A DNA stretch of 64,000 nt from an uncultured Spirochaetaceae bacterium (GCA_944389145.1 CALXLH010000032.1:1-64000); one strand, 5' to 3'; positions 43,122 through 51,151 are shown, numbered from the stretch's first letter. Notes: generated by a model not told the origin, from the sequence alone. Program-made: numbers and translations.

Positions 43122-44158
43122 ACGACAGCGCTCCTCACCTCATCGGTAGAGAGGGCCATCGCTACAGGGCTCCCCTGCCCCTCCATTAGTATGAAGCGCA
43201 CCGCTCCGCCCTTCTTCTTCTTATCCTTGGCTACTGCGTCCATGTATCCGGGGAAAAGCTCCTCAGGCACGCGGTAGCTTCCGTCGTAGCCATAGAGGGA
43301 GAACAGCTCCAGTCCCCTCGCCGCAAGCTCAGGAGGCGTCACTGAGAGCCTACGACCAAGGTCAAGCGCCCTCTGCACGCCCCATGCCACGGCCTCCCCG
43401 TGAGATACCCTGTAATCCGAAAGCGCCTCAAGCGCGTGGCCGAAGGTGTGGCCGAGATTGAGCGCGGACCGTATGCCCTTCGTCTCCTCCGGGTCTCTCG
43501 TTATATATGAGATCTTCACCTCAAGCGACAGCCTGATCATCTCCATCACCGTTCCATCCTCACGGGCAAGGACCTTATCCCTGCTATCGATGAGAAAGCG
43601 CATGAGAGCGTCATCAGAGGAGAGGATCGCGTGCTTCAGCACCTCCCCCAGCCCAGAACGGTACTCCTTCTCCGGAAGGGTGCGGAGAAGCTGAGGGACG
43701 ATCAGGACCTTATCTGCGGGAAAGAACGTTCCCACGATGTTCTTAGCCCCGCCATAGTCTATCCCCGTCTTCCCTCCAAGGGTCGCATCGACTGCGGAGA
43801 GAAGCGTCGTCGGAACCAGGATGCAGCGGGCTCCACGCATATAGATGGAAGCAGCGAATGCAGTCATATCGAGGATGACGCCTCCCCCTATTCCGATAAG
43901 CATGGAATCCCTGGCAAGGCCCAGCCTGAGGGCATTCTGCAGTATCATGTCGATCGAGGACCAGTTCTTATGCTCCTCGCCAGGAGGGAGGATCATCGAA
44001 GATGGCGGAGCGCCTTCATAGGCAGCTCGGGAATTGTCATCGAAGACAGCAAGCGCTGAGGGATAGGATTCGATCTCGCCCTCCAGCTCGGAGAGCGAGC
44101 ATCTATATACATCTGTCAGCTTGCCGCCCTTGAGCGGCACGGAGAAAAGCCTTTCCAT
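43118..44158 (-). CDS. aroB: 3-dehydroquinate synthase
   Basis: 346 residues. LIGIGGGVILDMTAFAASIYMRG (NAD-binding), VPTTLLSAVDATLGGKTGIDYGGAKNIVGTF, SGLGEVLKHAIL and LNLGHTFGHALEAL with zinc histidines match AroB throughout. Second step of the shikimate pathway. TAGAAT lies 6 nt before the ATG and there is no ribosome binding site, suggesting its own leaderless transcript. Its end overlaps the helicase gene by 4 nt, tail-to-tail. Confidence 0.94.
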   Translation of the reverse strand: MERLFSVPLKGGKLTDVYRCSLSELEGEIESYPSALAVFDDNSRAAYEGAPPSSMILPPGEEHKNWSSIDMILQNALRLGLARDSMLIGIGGGVILDMTAFAASIYMRGARCILVPTTLLSAVDATLGGKTGIDYGGAKNIVGTFFPADKVLIVPQLLRTLPEKEYRSGLGEVLKHAILSSDDALMRFLIDSRDKVLAREDGTVMEMIRLSLEVKISYITRDPEETKGIRSALNLGHTFGHALEALSDYRVSHGEAVAWGVQRALDLGRRLSVTPPELAARGLELFSLYGYDGSYRVPEELFPGYMDAVAKDKKKKGGAVRFILMEGQGSPVAMALSTDEVRSAVV

Positions 44159-44190
44159 GGCCCTATTCTAGCGATAGGCGGGAGAAAGTC

Positions 44191-45450
44191 CTAGATGATC
44201 CTCTGCCCCTTCACGAACTTAGCGGATATGAACTCCTCGGGATGCCTGTAGGCATAGAACTCAAGCCTCTCAGGTACCGACAGCTCGCTGCGAAGCACCG
44301 TTGAGCCCTTCCAGTCATCGATCACGAGGATGTCAGCATCATAGCCAGGCTCGAAAGATCCCACCTTACCGAAGAATGAGCCTCCACCCTTGGAAGCAAG
44401 ATAGAACGCCTCCGGGAAGCGCAAGGGCTTCCTTGTATCATCGACAAGGCGCCATCTGAGCTTCGAGACCTGGATGGAATCGGTGATCATGCGGAACATC
44501 GAGAGCGAGGAGCCTCCGGCCACATCCGTGGCAAGGCCAACGTTCACGCCCTCCTCAAGGAAGGTACGCACAGGGGCGATGCCGGAGGAGAGGTTGCCGT
44601 TCGATGATGGAGAATGGGCAACATAGGTACCTGTAGAGGCAAGGAGCCCGATCTCCTTCTCCGTCGGCCATACGCAATGGGCCATTATCGTCCGGGGACC
44701 AAGCGCGGAGAAGCGGTCATAGGCCGATGCATAGCTATCAGCCCACGGGCATAGAGCGCGTACCCACTCGACCTCTGAAGGATTCTCATCAAGGTGGGAC
44801 TGCAGCGGAAGATCCCTCTCCCCTGCTATCTTCCCCAGCGCTTCCATCAGCTCATCGCTGCAGCTTGGGATGAAGCGAGGAGTGACTATCGGGCGGACGC
44901 GGCTGAATGAGGAAGCCTCATCAATGAAGAGGATCTCCTCCTCCACCGCCTCATGGGTATCTTCAGACAACTCCTTCGGGGAATTGCGGTCCATAGAGAC
45001 CTTTCCCACATACCCGGAAAGCCCAGCATCCTCTAAGAGGCGCATCAGCAGGAGCGAGGCCTCCCTGTGGATCGTCGCGAACGCCGAGAAGCGCGTGGTA
45101 GAGCCCTTCGTCAGGTCAGAGACGAAGGCACCATAGGCCTTGGCCGCATACCCCGTATCGGCAAACCTAGCCTCTTCCGGGAATGTATGATGCTCAAGCC
45201 ACTCCAGAAGCTCCTCATCCATGAAGAGCCCGGCATAGGAATACTGTGGAGCATGCAGATGCAGGTCCGACAAGCCTGGGATTATCAACGAGCCAGAGTA
45301 ATCGAGGATCGTTCCTTCCCTTGGAGGCTCTGCCGAGACTCCCTTGATGATGCCACCCTCCATAGAGAGGTAGCCGCCTTCAATATACCTGAAACGATCG
45401 GGGCCTTCAGTCCAGATAAGGTCGCCCCTGAGTACGATGCCATTCTTCAT
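44191..45450 (-). CDS. guaD: Guanine deaminase
   Basis: 419 residues. LIIPGLSDLHLHAPQYSYAGLFMDEELLEWLEHHTFPEE near residue 55 contains the HxH zinc site and the PQY segment specific to guanine deaminase; RFIPSCSDELMEALG, LPLQSHLDEN, TIMAHCVWPTEKE, VAHSPSSNGNLSSG and VGLATDVAGGSSLSMF supply the remaining His and Asp ligands. It converts guanine to xanthine. It is directly behind a guanine-class riboswitch, an independent hint of substrate. AGGAGG precedes the ATG. Confidence 0.93.
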   Translation of the reverse strand: MKNGIVLRGDLIWTEGPDRFRYIEGGYLSMEGGIIKGVSAEPPREGTILDYSGSLIIPGLSDLHLHAPQYSYAGLFMDEELLEWLEHHTFPEEARFADTGYAAKAYGAFVSDLTKGSTTRFSAFATIHREASLLLMRLLEDAGLSGYVGKVSMDRNSPKELSEDTHEAVEEEILFIDEASSFSRVRPIVTPRFIPSCSDELMEALGKIAGERDLPLQSHLDENPSEVEWVRALCPWADSYASAYDRFSALGPRTIMAHCVWPTEKEIGLLASTGTYVAHSPSSNGNLSSGIAPVRTFLEEGVNVGLATDVAGGSSLSMFRMITDSIQVSKLRWRLVDDTRKPLRFPEAFYLASKGGGSFFGKVGSFEPGYDADILVIDDWKGSTVLRSELSVPERLEFYAYRHPEEFISAKFVKGQRII

Positions 45451-45465
45451 CCGTCCTCCTTAGGA

Positions 45466-45530
45466 GACCGTAGCAGGCTGTTTACGGCAGCCAGTAGAGA
45501 CGCCCGACCGTATTACGGGCTTATACTGTC
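45466..45530 (-). promoter_or_regulatory. Purine riboswitch, guanine class
   Basis: Minus strand: P1 GACAGT pairs with ACGGTC (one A-G mismatch); P2 GCCCG/CGGGC with loop TAATACGGT; J2/3 reads GTCTCTAC; P3 GGCTG/CAGCC with loop CCGTAAA; J3/1 is GCT. The loops and J2/3 match the purine aptamer consensus. The specificity base (position 74 of the xpt numbering) is C, as in guanine sensors; position 73 is G instead of A and the 54-72 pair is U-U. It ends 6 nt before the guaD Shine-Dalgarno, which could pair with CTCC just upstream of it. Confidence 0.88.
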
Positions 45531-45562
45531 ATCGCACCTTGATGATAGCACACTATGGCGTA

Positions 45563-45958
45563 TCAATCATTCATCAACTCAGAACTTAAGAGGGAAACGG
45601 CCCTCTTCCTGTCCTCATCAACCTGCTCACGCACCTTCAAGAGGCTCTCCATCCTGCGTATGGGACGCAGGAAGCACATGATGCGCAGCTCGATGCGGAC
45701 GCCGTAGATATCGCGGAAGAAGTCGATGATATTCGTCTCGATCGTGCGCCGCTCCTCGGTATCGACGGTAGGACGACGCCCGATGTTCGTCACCCCTATA
45801 TACCTCTCATTTCCTATCATCACGATCGAGGCATAGACACCGTCGGCAGGAATCATGGAATCCTTCTCAGGGGCAAGGTTCGCGGTATACATGCCCACGG
45901 TACGGCCAAGGCCCTTACCGTGGACGACGGTGCCCCTTATGACGGCTATCGGTTCCAT
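45563..45958 (-). CDS. Stand-alone riboflavin kinase
   Basis: 131 residues. RGTVVHGKGLGRTVGMYTANL near the start is the flavin/ATP binding segment of the RFK domain, followed by GVYASIVMIGNERYIGVTNIGRRPTV and TIETNIIDF with the catalytic glutamate, and VRIELRIMCFLRPIRRMESL. It corresponds to only the C-terminal kinase half of bifunctional RibF; no FAD synthetase half is attached. Makes FMN, consistent with the flavoprotein-rich gene set (Rnf, GlpO). Encoded 3 nt after thrC. Confidence 0.88.
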   Translation of the reverse strand: MEPIAVIRGTVVHGKGLGRTVGMYTANLAPEKDSMIPADGVYASIVMIGNERYIGVTNIGRRPTVDTEERRTIETNIIDFFRDIYGVRIELRIMCFLRPIRRMESLLKVREQVDEDRKRAVSLLSSELMND

Positions 45959-45961
45959 GTA

Positions 45962-47218
45962 TCACTCGAAGAGGAGATTGTAGTCCGGCGCGATCTCCCT
46001 GGCCTTCGATTCCTTATGCATGATATCGTAGAGCGAACGAGGGATCGGGAGGGTCTTGCCGATAAGAGGCTCGACTATCGTATCGAACTTGGCAGGATGC
46101 GCGGTCGCGACGACTATCGTGGGATCGGAGGGGAAATGATCGCGGCGAACCCGCTCACCGCAGGCGGTATGCGGGCAGATCACATGGCGGTTCTCCTCCC
46201 ACTCCTCCTTGATGGTGGCCCTTATCTCATCATCGGATACAGACCACGAAGAAACATTCGGCCTGAACTCCTCATAGCTTGGGAATAGCGCAAAGAGCCG
46301 CTCCATATTGGAAGGAGCGCCTACATCCATGGCATTGGCGAGGGTCTCAACAGACGGCCTTGGCTCATAGCTTCCGCTCTCAAGGTAATCGGGAATCGTC
46401 CTGTTGGCATTGACAGCAAGCACGATGCGCTCGATCGGAGCCCCAACGGCCTTCGCCCAGAAGGCCCCTGTAGAATTGCCGACATTGCCGGAGGGGATTA
46501 TGATGATGGGCTTCACGCCATAGCGCTCATAGTAGAGATTTGAGGCCCAGACGTAGTAGGCATACTGAGGCAGGAGGCGCCCGAGGTTGATGGAATTAGC
46601 GCTGGAAAGGCCTGTGTAGCGGCTATCCATAAAGGCATCCTTGACCATCTTCTGGCAGTCGTCGAAGCTGCCTTCGACCTCATAGCTGGAGACATTGCCA
46701 TCCCATCCGGTAAGCTGTCTCCTCTGTCTTTCAGCGACCCTTCCCTTAGGGAAGAGGACCTTGACGGAGAGATGCTCACGGTCATGGAAGGCTGACGCGA
46801 CAGCACCGCCGGTGTCCCCTGAGGTGGCGACGAGTATCGTCAGATCCTCACCTCGCCTGGCAAGGAGCCTCTCCATGGAGAAAGCGAGGAAGCGAGCGCC
46901 GAAGTCCTTGAACGCGGCAGTCGGCCCGTAGAACAGCTCAAGCGTGTCCTTCCCGTCATTGCTGTGGAAGGCGATGGGAAAGTCGAAGGCAGAGCGGCAG
47001 ATATCCTCAAGATCATCCTCCAGCTCATCGCCTTCGAAGAACGGCCTGATCGCCGTATACATCGCATACCATGCGCCACGTGACAGCGTGAAGCCGGGAA
47101 GCGACGATGGCATCTCGGCAGGGATGAAGAGCCCTCCATCCAGGCAGAGCCCCTTAAGTATCGCATCGGAAGCGGTAAAACCCTCTCCATCCTTAGCCCT
47201 GGTAGAAACGAACCTCAT
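45962..47218 (-). CDS. thrC: Threonine synthase
   Basis: 418 residues. GLCLDGGLFIPAEMP, ELFYGPTAAFKDFGARFLA (PLP lysine), VATSGDTGGAVASAF, IIIPSGNVGNSTGAFWAKAVG and HTACGERV follow the bacterial ThrC pattern. Converts O-phosphohomoserine to threonine. AAGGAGG precedes the start at 47218, 10 nt after thrA. No homoserine kinase (thrB) lies between thrA and thrC. Confidence 0.94.
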   Translation of the reverse strand: MRFVSTRAKDGEGFTASDAILKGLCLDGGLFIPAEMPSSLPGFTLSRGAWYAMYTAIRPFFEGDELEDDLEDICRSAFDFPIAFHSNDGKDTLELFYGPTAAFKDFGARFLAFSMERLLARRGEDLTILVATSGDTGGAVASAFHDREHLSVKVLFPKGRVAERQRRQLTGWDGNVSSYEVEGSFDDCQKMVKDAFMDSRYTGLSSANSINLGRLLPQYAYYVWASNLYYERYGVKPIIIIPSGNVGNSTGAFWAKAVGAPIERIVLAVNANRTIPDYLESGSYEPRPSVETLANAMDVGAPSNMERLFALFPSYEEFRPNVSSWSVSDDEIRATIKEEWEENRHVICPHTACGERVRRDHFPSDPTIVVATAHPAKFDTIVEPLIGKTLPIPRSLYDIMHKESKAREIAPDYNLLFE

Positions 47219-47228
47219 AGAGTCCTCC

Positions 47229-49640
47229 TTAAACCTTCGATCCAAGATATGCGCTCAGGCGCAGGATATCGGCAAAGACACCGGCAGCAGTCACCTCAGG
47301 GCCGGCCCCCGGTCCCTTTATGACCAGCGGCTGGCTATGGTAGCGCTGCGTGGTGAACGAGATGACGTTATCCGTTCCTCTGGCCTGCGAGAACGGATGA
47401 TCCTCAGGATACTCCGAAAGCGACACGGAGCATCTGCCATCCTCGACCTTGCCGACATAGCGCAGCCTCATTCCACGGCTCCTGGCATCATCATAGCGCC
47501 TCTTCATCTCCTCATCCATCTCTCCAAGCCGCTTCAGGAACTCCTCCTTCGACGCATCGCGGAGGCTCTCCGGGACGAGCGACTGGACCGCAAGCTCCGA
47601 GACCTCGACCCTGTATCCAAGCTCACGGGCAAGTATCACGGTCTTCCTAGCGACATCCATGCCGGAAAGATCATCGCGCGGATCAGGCTCGGTGTACCCA
47701 AGCTCCTTGGCCTTGAGGACAAGGGAGGAGAACGGAACGGTCCCGTCGTACTCCGAGAGAAGCCAGCATAGCGTTCCGGAGACCATACCCTCGACCTTCT
47801 CCACCGAATCCCCGGTTTCCCTGAGGTCCTTGAGCGTGCAGATGATCGGCAGGCCTGCCCCTACGGTCGTCTCATAGAGGAACTTGCGTCCGGTACGGCT
47901 TGACTCTTCCATCAGCGCCTCATACTCCTCATATGGTCCCGATCCCGCCTTCTTGTTCGGCGTGACGATATGGAAGCCCTGGCGTATGAGCGAGGCATAC
48001 TGCTTGGCCCTGGCCTCGCTGGAGGTGCAGTCCACGATGACAGAGTGGGGATAATATGAAGCGTTCACATGGGAGAGGAAGACCTCGTCGTTGTATGCGA
48101 CGCCATGTTCCTTAAGCTCCTCCCTCCACTTCGAGAGGTCGATTCCCTCCTCGGAGAGCAGCATCCTCTTGGAGGTCGCGATTCCTCTTATGCGGATATC
48201 GAGATCGAACTCACGGCGCAGCCTGTCGCTCTCCGCGGCGATCTGGTCCAGAAGCGTCCCTCCGATATTCCCCGGTCCGAAGAGCCCGATCGAAAGCGTC
48301 TGAGCAGAGAGGAAGAACGAGGAATGGAGGGCCCTGAGGGCCTTGCCGCTCTCCTCGCTCCTGATCACCACGCTGATGTTCCTCTCGCTGGATCCCTGGG
48401 CTATCGCGCGGATATTGACGCCTGCCCTGGCAAGCGATGAGAAGAACTTACCAGCCACTCCCACGCGACCCGGCATGTTCTCGCCGACCGCGGCGAGGAT
48501 GGCGGAGTCCGTCTCTGCCTCTATGCCCTTTATGCCGCCTTCGGCTATCTCGGTCTGGAACTCCTTGCGTATCGTACGTACCGCGGCGTTGATCTCCTTC
48601 TGCGGCACGGCGAAGCAGATCGAGTATTCAGAGGATGCCTGGGAGATGAGTATGACGGATATCCCCTCCCTTCGGAGCGCGGTGAAGAGACGGGATGAGA
48701 CGCCCGGCACGCCGGACATTCCTGATCCCTCAACGTTCAGCAGCGCCACATGGCGCACCACCGAGAAGGCCTTTACCGTCGTACGGCTATCATTGTCTAT
48801 GCCCTTCGCGGTGATGAGCGTTCCCTCATTCTCTATATCCCCCCAGTAGCGGAGCGAGATCGGAAGGCCTGCCGCAGCTGCCGGCTGGAATGCATGCGGA
48901 TGGATGATCGGAGCGCCGAAGAAGGAAAGCTCCGTCGCTTCATCATATGTGAGATTCCTTATGACATGCGCAGATGGGACGTCGCGGCGTGATGCAGAGC
49001 ACAGGAGCGAACGGCTGTTCCAGAACGTCAGAGGTGCCTTATGGCCAGATGCGATCAGCGCTGCGGTATACTCGCTTGCCCCCTCGGTCCGTACCTTTCC
49101 TGACGCATCAGCGGAATTCAGCACCGAATAGAGATTGCCCGATACGAATACCACGCCGGAAGGGAACTCCTGGCATCTCACGGCTTCCTCGGGCGTCATC
49201 ATCACGCTCTCCATCCCTTCTTCCCTGAACCTCGCGTCAAGGATCATGGAGATGAATGAGCTTGTAAGCTCAGCAAGGTATCTGGCAGCTGAATCAGGAG
49301 CATCCTTGAGGAGCCACACCGCATCCAGGATCTCCTCAATCTGGGAGAATGATGCATTTATGCTGTTATCGATACGCTCCGCGTTCTCCGCGCTGAGCGT
49401 GCTATCCACTGTCTCGATCCAGGCATTCTGACTGCGTTCGAAGCGGCTCCAGAGCCTTTCATCGTTCTCTGCGGCTGCAGATAGCAGCGACACCATCGAA
49501 AGCTCCGGCGAATCTACAGGTGAAAGCACGAATACCTGCGTGCTTTCCTTTCCCTCGCCGGCTATTGCCATCAGCTTCGAAATTCCCGGCTTTGAAGAGA
49601 GCATCGAGCCCTCGAGTGCATGGATTCGGATTCCAGACAT
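47229..49640 (-). CDS. thrA: ThrA-type fusion: degenerate aspartokinase + homoserine dehydrogenase
   Basis: 803 residues aligned end to end with ThrA. The C-terminal homoserine dehydrogenase looks intact: IGLFGPGNIGGTLLDQI near 455, VIVDCTSS, HIVTPNKKAGSG, FLYETTVGAGLP and LGYTEPDPRDDLSGMDVARK. Both ACT units are present (SGMSGVPGVSSRLFTAL..ISQASSEYSICFAV and GVAGKFFSSLARAGVNI..AQGSSERNISVV). The kinase part lacks the N-terminal KFGGTS (HALEGSMLSS instead), has TEGASEYTA for GRNGSDYSA, and has FWNSRSLLCSASRRD where TDVDGVYTCDPR is expected. So the kinase is probably dead and serves as structural or regulatory scaffold. Start at 49640, AGGAG 5 nt upstream. Confidence 0.9.
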   Translation of the reverse strand: MSGIRIHALEGSMLSSKPGISKLMAIAGEGKESTQVFVLSPVDSPELSMVSLLSAAAENDERLWSRFERSQNAWIETVDSTLSAENAERIDNSINASFSQIEEILDAVWLLKDAPDSAARYLAELTSSFISMILDARFREEGMESVMMTPEEAVRCQEFPSGVVFVSGNLYSVLNSADASGKVRTEGASEYTAALIASGHKAPLTFWNSRSLLCSASRRDVPSAHVIRNLTYDEATELSFFGAPIIHPHAFQPAAAAGLPISLRYWGDIENEGTLITAKGIDNDSRTTVKAFSVVRHVALLNVEGSGMSGVPGVSSRLFTALRREGISVILISQASSEYSICFAVPQKEINAAVRTIRKEFQTEIAEGGIKGIEAETDSAILAAVGENMPGRVGVAGKFFSSLARAGVNIRAIAQGSSERNISVVIRSEESGKALRALHSSFFLSAQTLSIGLFGPGNIGGTLLDQIAAESDRLRREFDLDIRIRGIATSKRMLLSEEGIDLSKWREELKEHGVAYNDEVFLSHVNASYYPHSVIVDCTSSEARAKQYASLIRQGFHIVTPNKKAGSGPYEEYEALMEESSRTGRKFLYETTVGAGLPIICTLKDLRETGDSVEKVEGMVSGTLCWLLSEYDGTVPFSSLVLKAKELGYTEPDPRDDLSGMDVARKTVILARELGYRVEVSELAVQSLVPESLRDASKEEFLKRLGEMDEEMKRRYDDARSRGMRLRYVGKVEDGRCSVSLSEYPEDHPFSQARGTDNVISFTTQRYHSQPLVIKGPGAGPEVTAAGVFADILRLSAYLGSKV

Positions 49641-49660
49641 CATCTCTCCTTATTTATCGC

Positions 49661-49687
49661 AAAAAAGCTCCCGTCTGAGGGAGCTTT
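49661..49687 (-). terminator. Terminator between rpmB and thrA
   Basis: AAAGCTCCC, a 6-nt loop, GGGAGCTTT, then a run of T on the minus strand. It follows rpmB by about 20 nt and ends only 20 nt before the thrA start codon, so it could also act as an attenuator for the thr genes. Confidence 0.85.
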
Positions 49688-49706
49688 GCTAACTGGACTC
49701 TGCCGC

Positions 49707-49937
49707 TTATACGACCTTTACGATCTTTCCGCTTCTCAGGCAGCGTGTGCAGACCTTGATAGTCCTCGGCGTGCCATTGATGAGAGCCTTGACAGATACG
49801 ATATTGGGCTTGAATGTGCGCTTCTTGGTCACTCCGATATGCTGACCGACACCGCCCTTCTTCTTAGCCTGTCCTTTGCGCGGTACAATCGAACCCGAAA
49901 TCGTCCCCTTGCCGCAGATTTCACATCTTCTTGCCAT
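49707..49937 (-). CDS. rpmB: 50S ribosomal protein L28
   Basis: 76 residues. MARRCEICGKGTISGS at the start, KKRTFKPNIVSV and VCTRCLRSGKIVKV are diagnostic of L28; the two CxxC pairs make it a zinc-binding form. Start at 49937 with AAGGTGG upstream; a longer frame upstream is not coding. Has its own promoter and structured leader. Confidence 0.95.
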   Translation of the reverse strand: MARRCEICGKGTISGSIVPRKGQAKKKGGVGQHIGVTKKRTFKPNIVSVKALINGTPRTIKVCTRCLRSGKIVKVV

Positions 49938-49975
49938 GTTATCATCCACCTTATACTGAATTATCAAAAAGGAGA

Positions 49976-50004
49976 GGCATCCTGCCAGGAGCATGGCAAA
50001 TGCC
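49976..50004 (-). promoter_or_regulatory. Structured leader of rpmB
   Basis: On the minus strand GGCAT and ATGCC enclose an inner stem TGCCA/TGGCA with loop TGCTCC, about 40 nt before the rpmB start. A nested hairpin in the leader of a ribosomal protein gene is a reasonable candidate for autoregulation. Confidence 0.4.
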
Positions 50005-50019
50005 AGTCACAACTCTGAG

Positions 50020-50048
50020 ACTATACCCAATGCGGGGATTTTTGTAAA
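50020..50048 (-). promoter_or_regulatory. rpmB promoter
   Basis: TTTACA, 17 nt, TATAGT on the minus strand. The predicted start near 50013 gives a leader of about 75 nt that contains the nested hairpin. Confidence 0.65.
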
Positions 50049-50088
50049 TAGCTTTATACGCCAAGGGGTTTCATGCCATACTCACTGC

Positions 50089-50493
50089 ATGGAAAGGATC
50101 GTGGCATTGGCACTTGCGGAGCATGACAGGCTCATATGGAGGCGTCGCCTGACTTCCTGCTATAGGGAGACAGGGGACTGGACGGCCTACCTGATGCCTC
50201 CCTCGGTGATCCTTCCGGGCCCTGATTCCATAGATTTCTTCCTGGACGCAGGAAACGGCGTGTTCCGCCACAAGGGAAGACCATCATGGAATGGGAAGGC
50301 ATCGGTCCTGGCAATCAACGATGAGCGCCTCTCAGCCTTCCCCGGTGCGGGACTCTTTGTCTCAGCGTTACCCGATCCACCGCCTTATGATTTCAACGAA
50401 GGAGAGGTGAAGGTATCTGACCTTCTCCTGATAGAGCGTGATGAAAGGTCATTCAAGGTAATACAGCGTCGACCATTACGTCTTAAAGGCTGA
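50089..50493 (+). CDS. Small protein of unknown function
   Basis: 134 residues, no family recognised. MERIVALALAEHDRLIWRRRLTS begins it; a hydrophilic, proline-rich middle (LPGPDSIDFFLDAGNG, VSALPDPPPYDFNEGE) and the end LLLIERDERSFKVIQRRPL suggest a compact alpha/beta cytoplasmic protein. No ribosome binding site; CATACT lies 6 nt before the ATG, in line with other leaderless starts in the window. Its end overlaps nth by 18 nt. Codon use resembles neighbours. Confidence 0.55.
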   Translation: MERIVALALAEHDRLIWRRRLTSCYRETGDWTAYLMPPSVILPGPDSIDFFLDAGNGVFRHKGRPSWNGKASVLAINDERLSAFPGAGLFVSALPDPPPYDFNEGEVKVSDLLLIERDERSFKVIQRRPLRLKG

Positions 50494-51117
50494 GGGACAT
50501 ATTCCGGAGAGGAAGCATTCAGTGCATCTTGGACGCGGGGAGCATACGGTACGGCCATGAAGGTTCACCGTCATGCTGAGCCTGGCCCAGAGGGATGGAT
50601 CGAAGCGCTCCCTTATCTCCCTTGCGCTCCTGATCCTGTCATCGGTATCTGTAAGGCCGAGCCTCTTGGCAACCCGTACGAAATGGGTGTCCGCAATGAC
50701 GCCGGGACGGCCCAGGACGGAGACGAGATAGCAAGCCGCGGTCTTTTCCCCTACTCCAGGAAACCGAACGAGCTCCTCCTCGTCCTCAGGCAGCCCATGC
50801 TCGCTGACATAGGAGGCCACCTTGCGTATATTCCTAGCCTTCGACCGTGAAAGCCCTGCGGAATGGATAAGGACCTCTATCTCATCCTCGCTGGCAGCTG
50901 CGATATCAGATGGGAATGGGAAGGAAGAGAACAGCCTCTCCGCCGCGGCCTCTGCCTGCCTGTCCGTGGTGGATGCGGAGAGCATCACCGTGACAAGGAA
51001 CCTGAATGGCGAGATGACCGGCAGGAATGATATCTCCTCGGGATAATGCTCCGAAAGGAGCCTGGCTATCTCCGCTCCCCTACCTCTCTCTTCCTCGCTC
51101 CAGATCTTTCCGCTCAT
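50476..51117 (-). CDS. nth: Endonuclease III
   Basis: 213 residues. FLVTVMLSASTTDRQ, then helix-hairpin-helix FPGVGEKTAACYLVSV with the catalytic lysine, VIADTHFVRVAKRLGL with the catalytic aspartate, and a C-terminal cluster loop TVCSPRPRCTECFLSGIC. Bifunctional glycosylase/AP lyase for oxidised pyrimidines. The cluster spacing is C-x5-C-x2-C-x5-C, one residue shorter in the first gap than the usual C-x6-C. TATAAT ends 6 nt before the ATG, no Shine-Dalgarno. Confidence 0.92.
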   Translation of the reverse strand: MSGKIWSEEERGRGAEIARLLSEHYPEEISFLPVISPFRFLVTVMLSASTTDRQAEAAAERLFSSFPFPSDIAAASEDEIEVLIHSAGLSRSKARNIRKVASYVSEHGLPEDEEELVRFPGVGEKTAACYLVSVLGRPGVIADTHFVRVAKRLGLTDTDDRIRSAREIRERFDPSLWARLSMTVNLHGRTVCSPRPRCTECFLSGICPSAFKT

Positions 51118-51123
51118 GTAATC

Positions 51124-51151
51124 ATTATAACATTCCTGCGACTATTGACCA
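51124..51151 (-). promoter_or_regulatory. nth promoter, leaderless arrangement
   Basis: TGGTCA (51146-51151), 16 nt, TATAAT (51124-51129) on the minus strand, then 6 nt to the nth ATG. The -35 box overlaps the -35 box of the tRNA-Pro promoter on the other strand. Confidence 0.65.

Noticed and set aside
49641-49700. Classical thr attenuator with a leader peptide
   Set aside because: The hairpin with T tract is present, but no short frame rich in Thr or Ile codons precedes it; the upstream sequence is the end of rpmB. It is better called the rpmB terminator.
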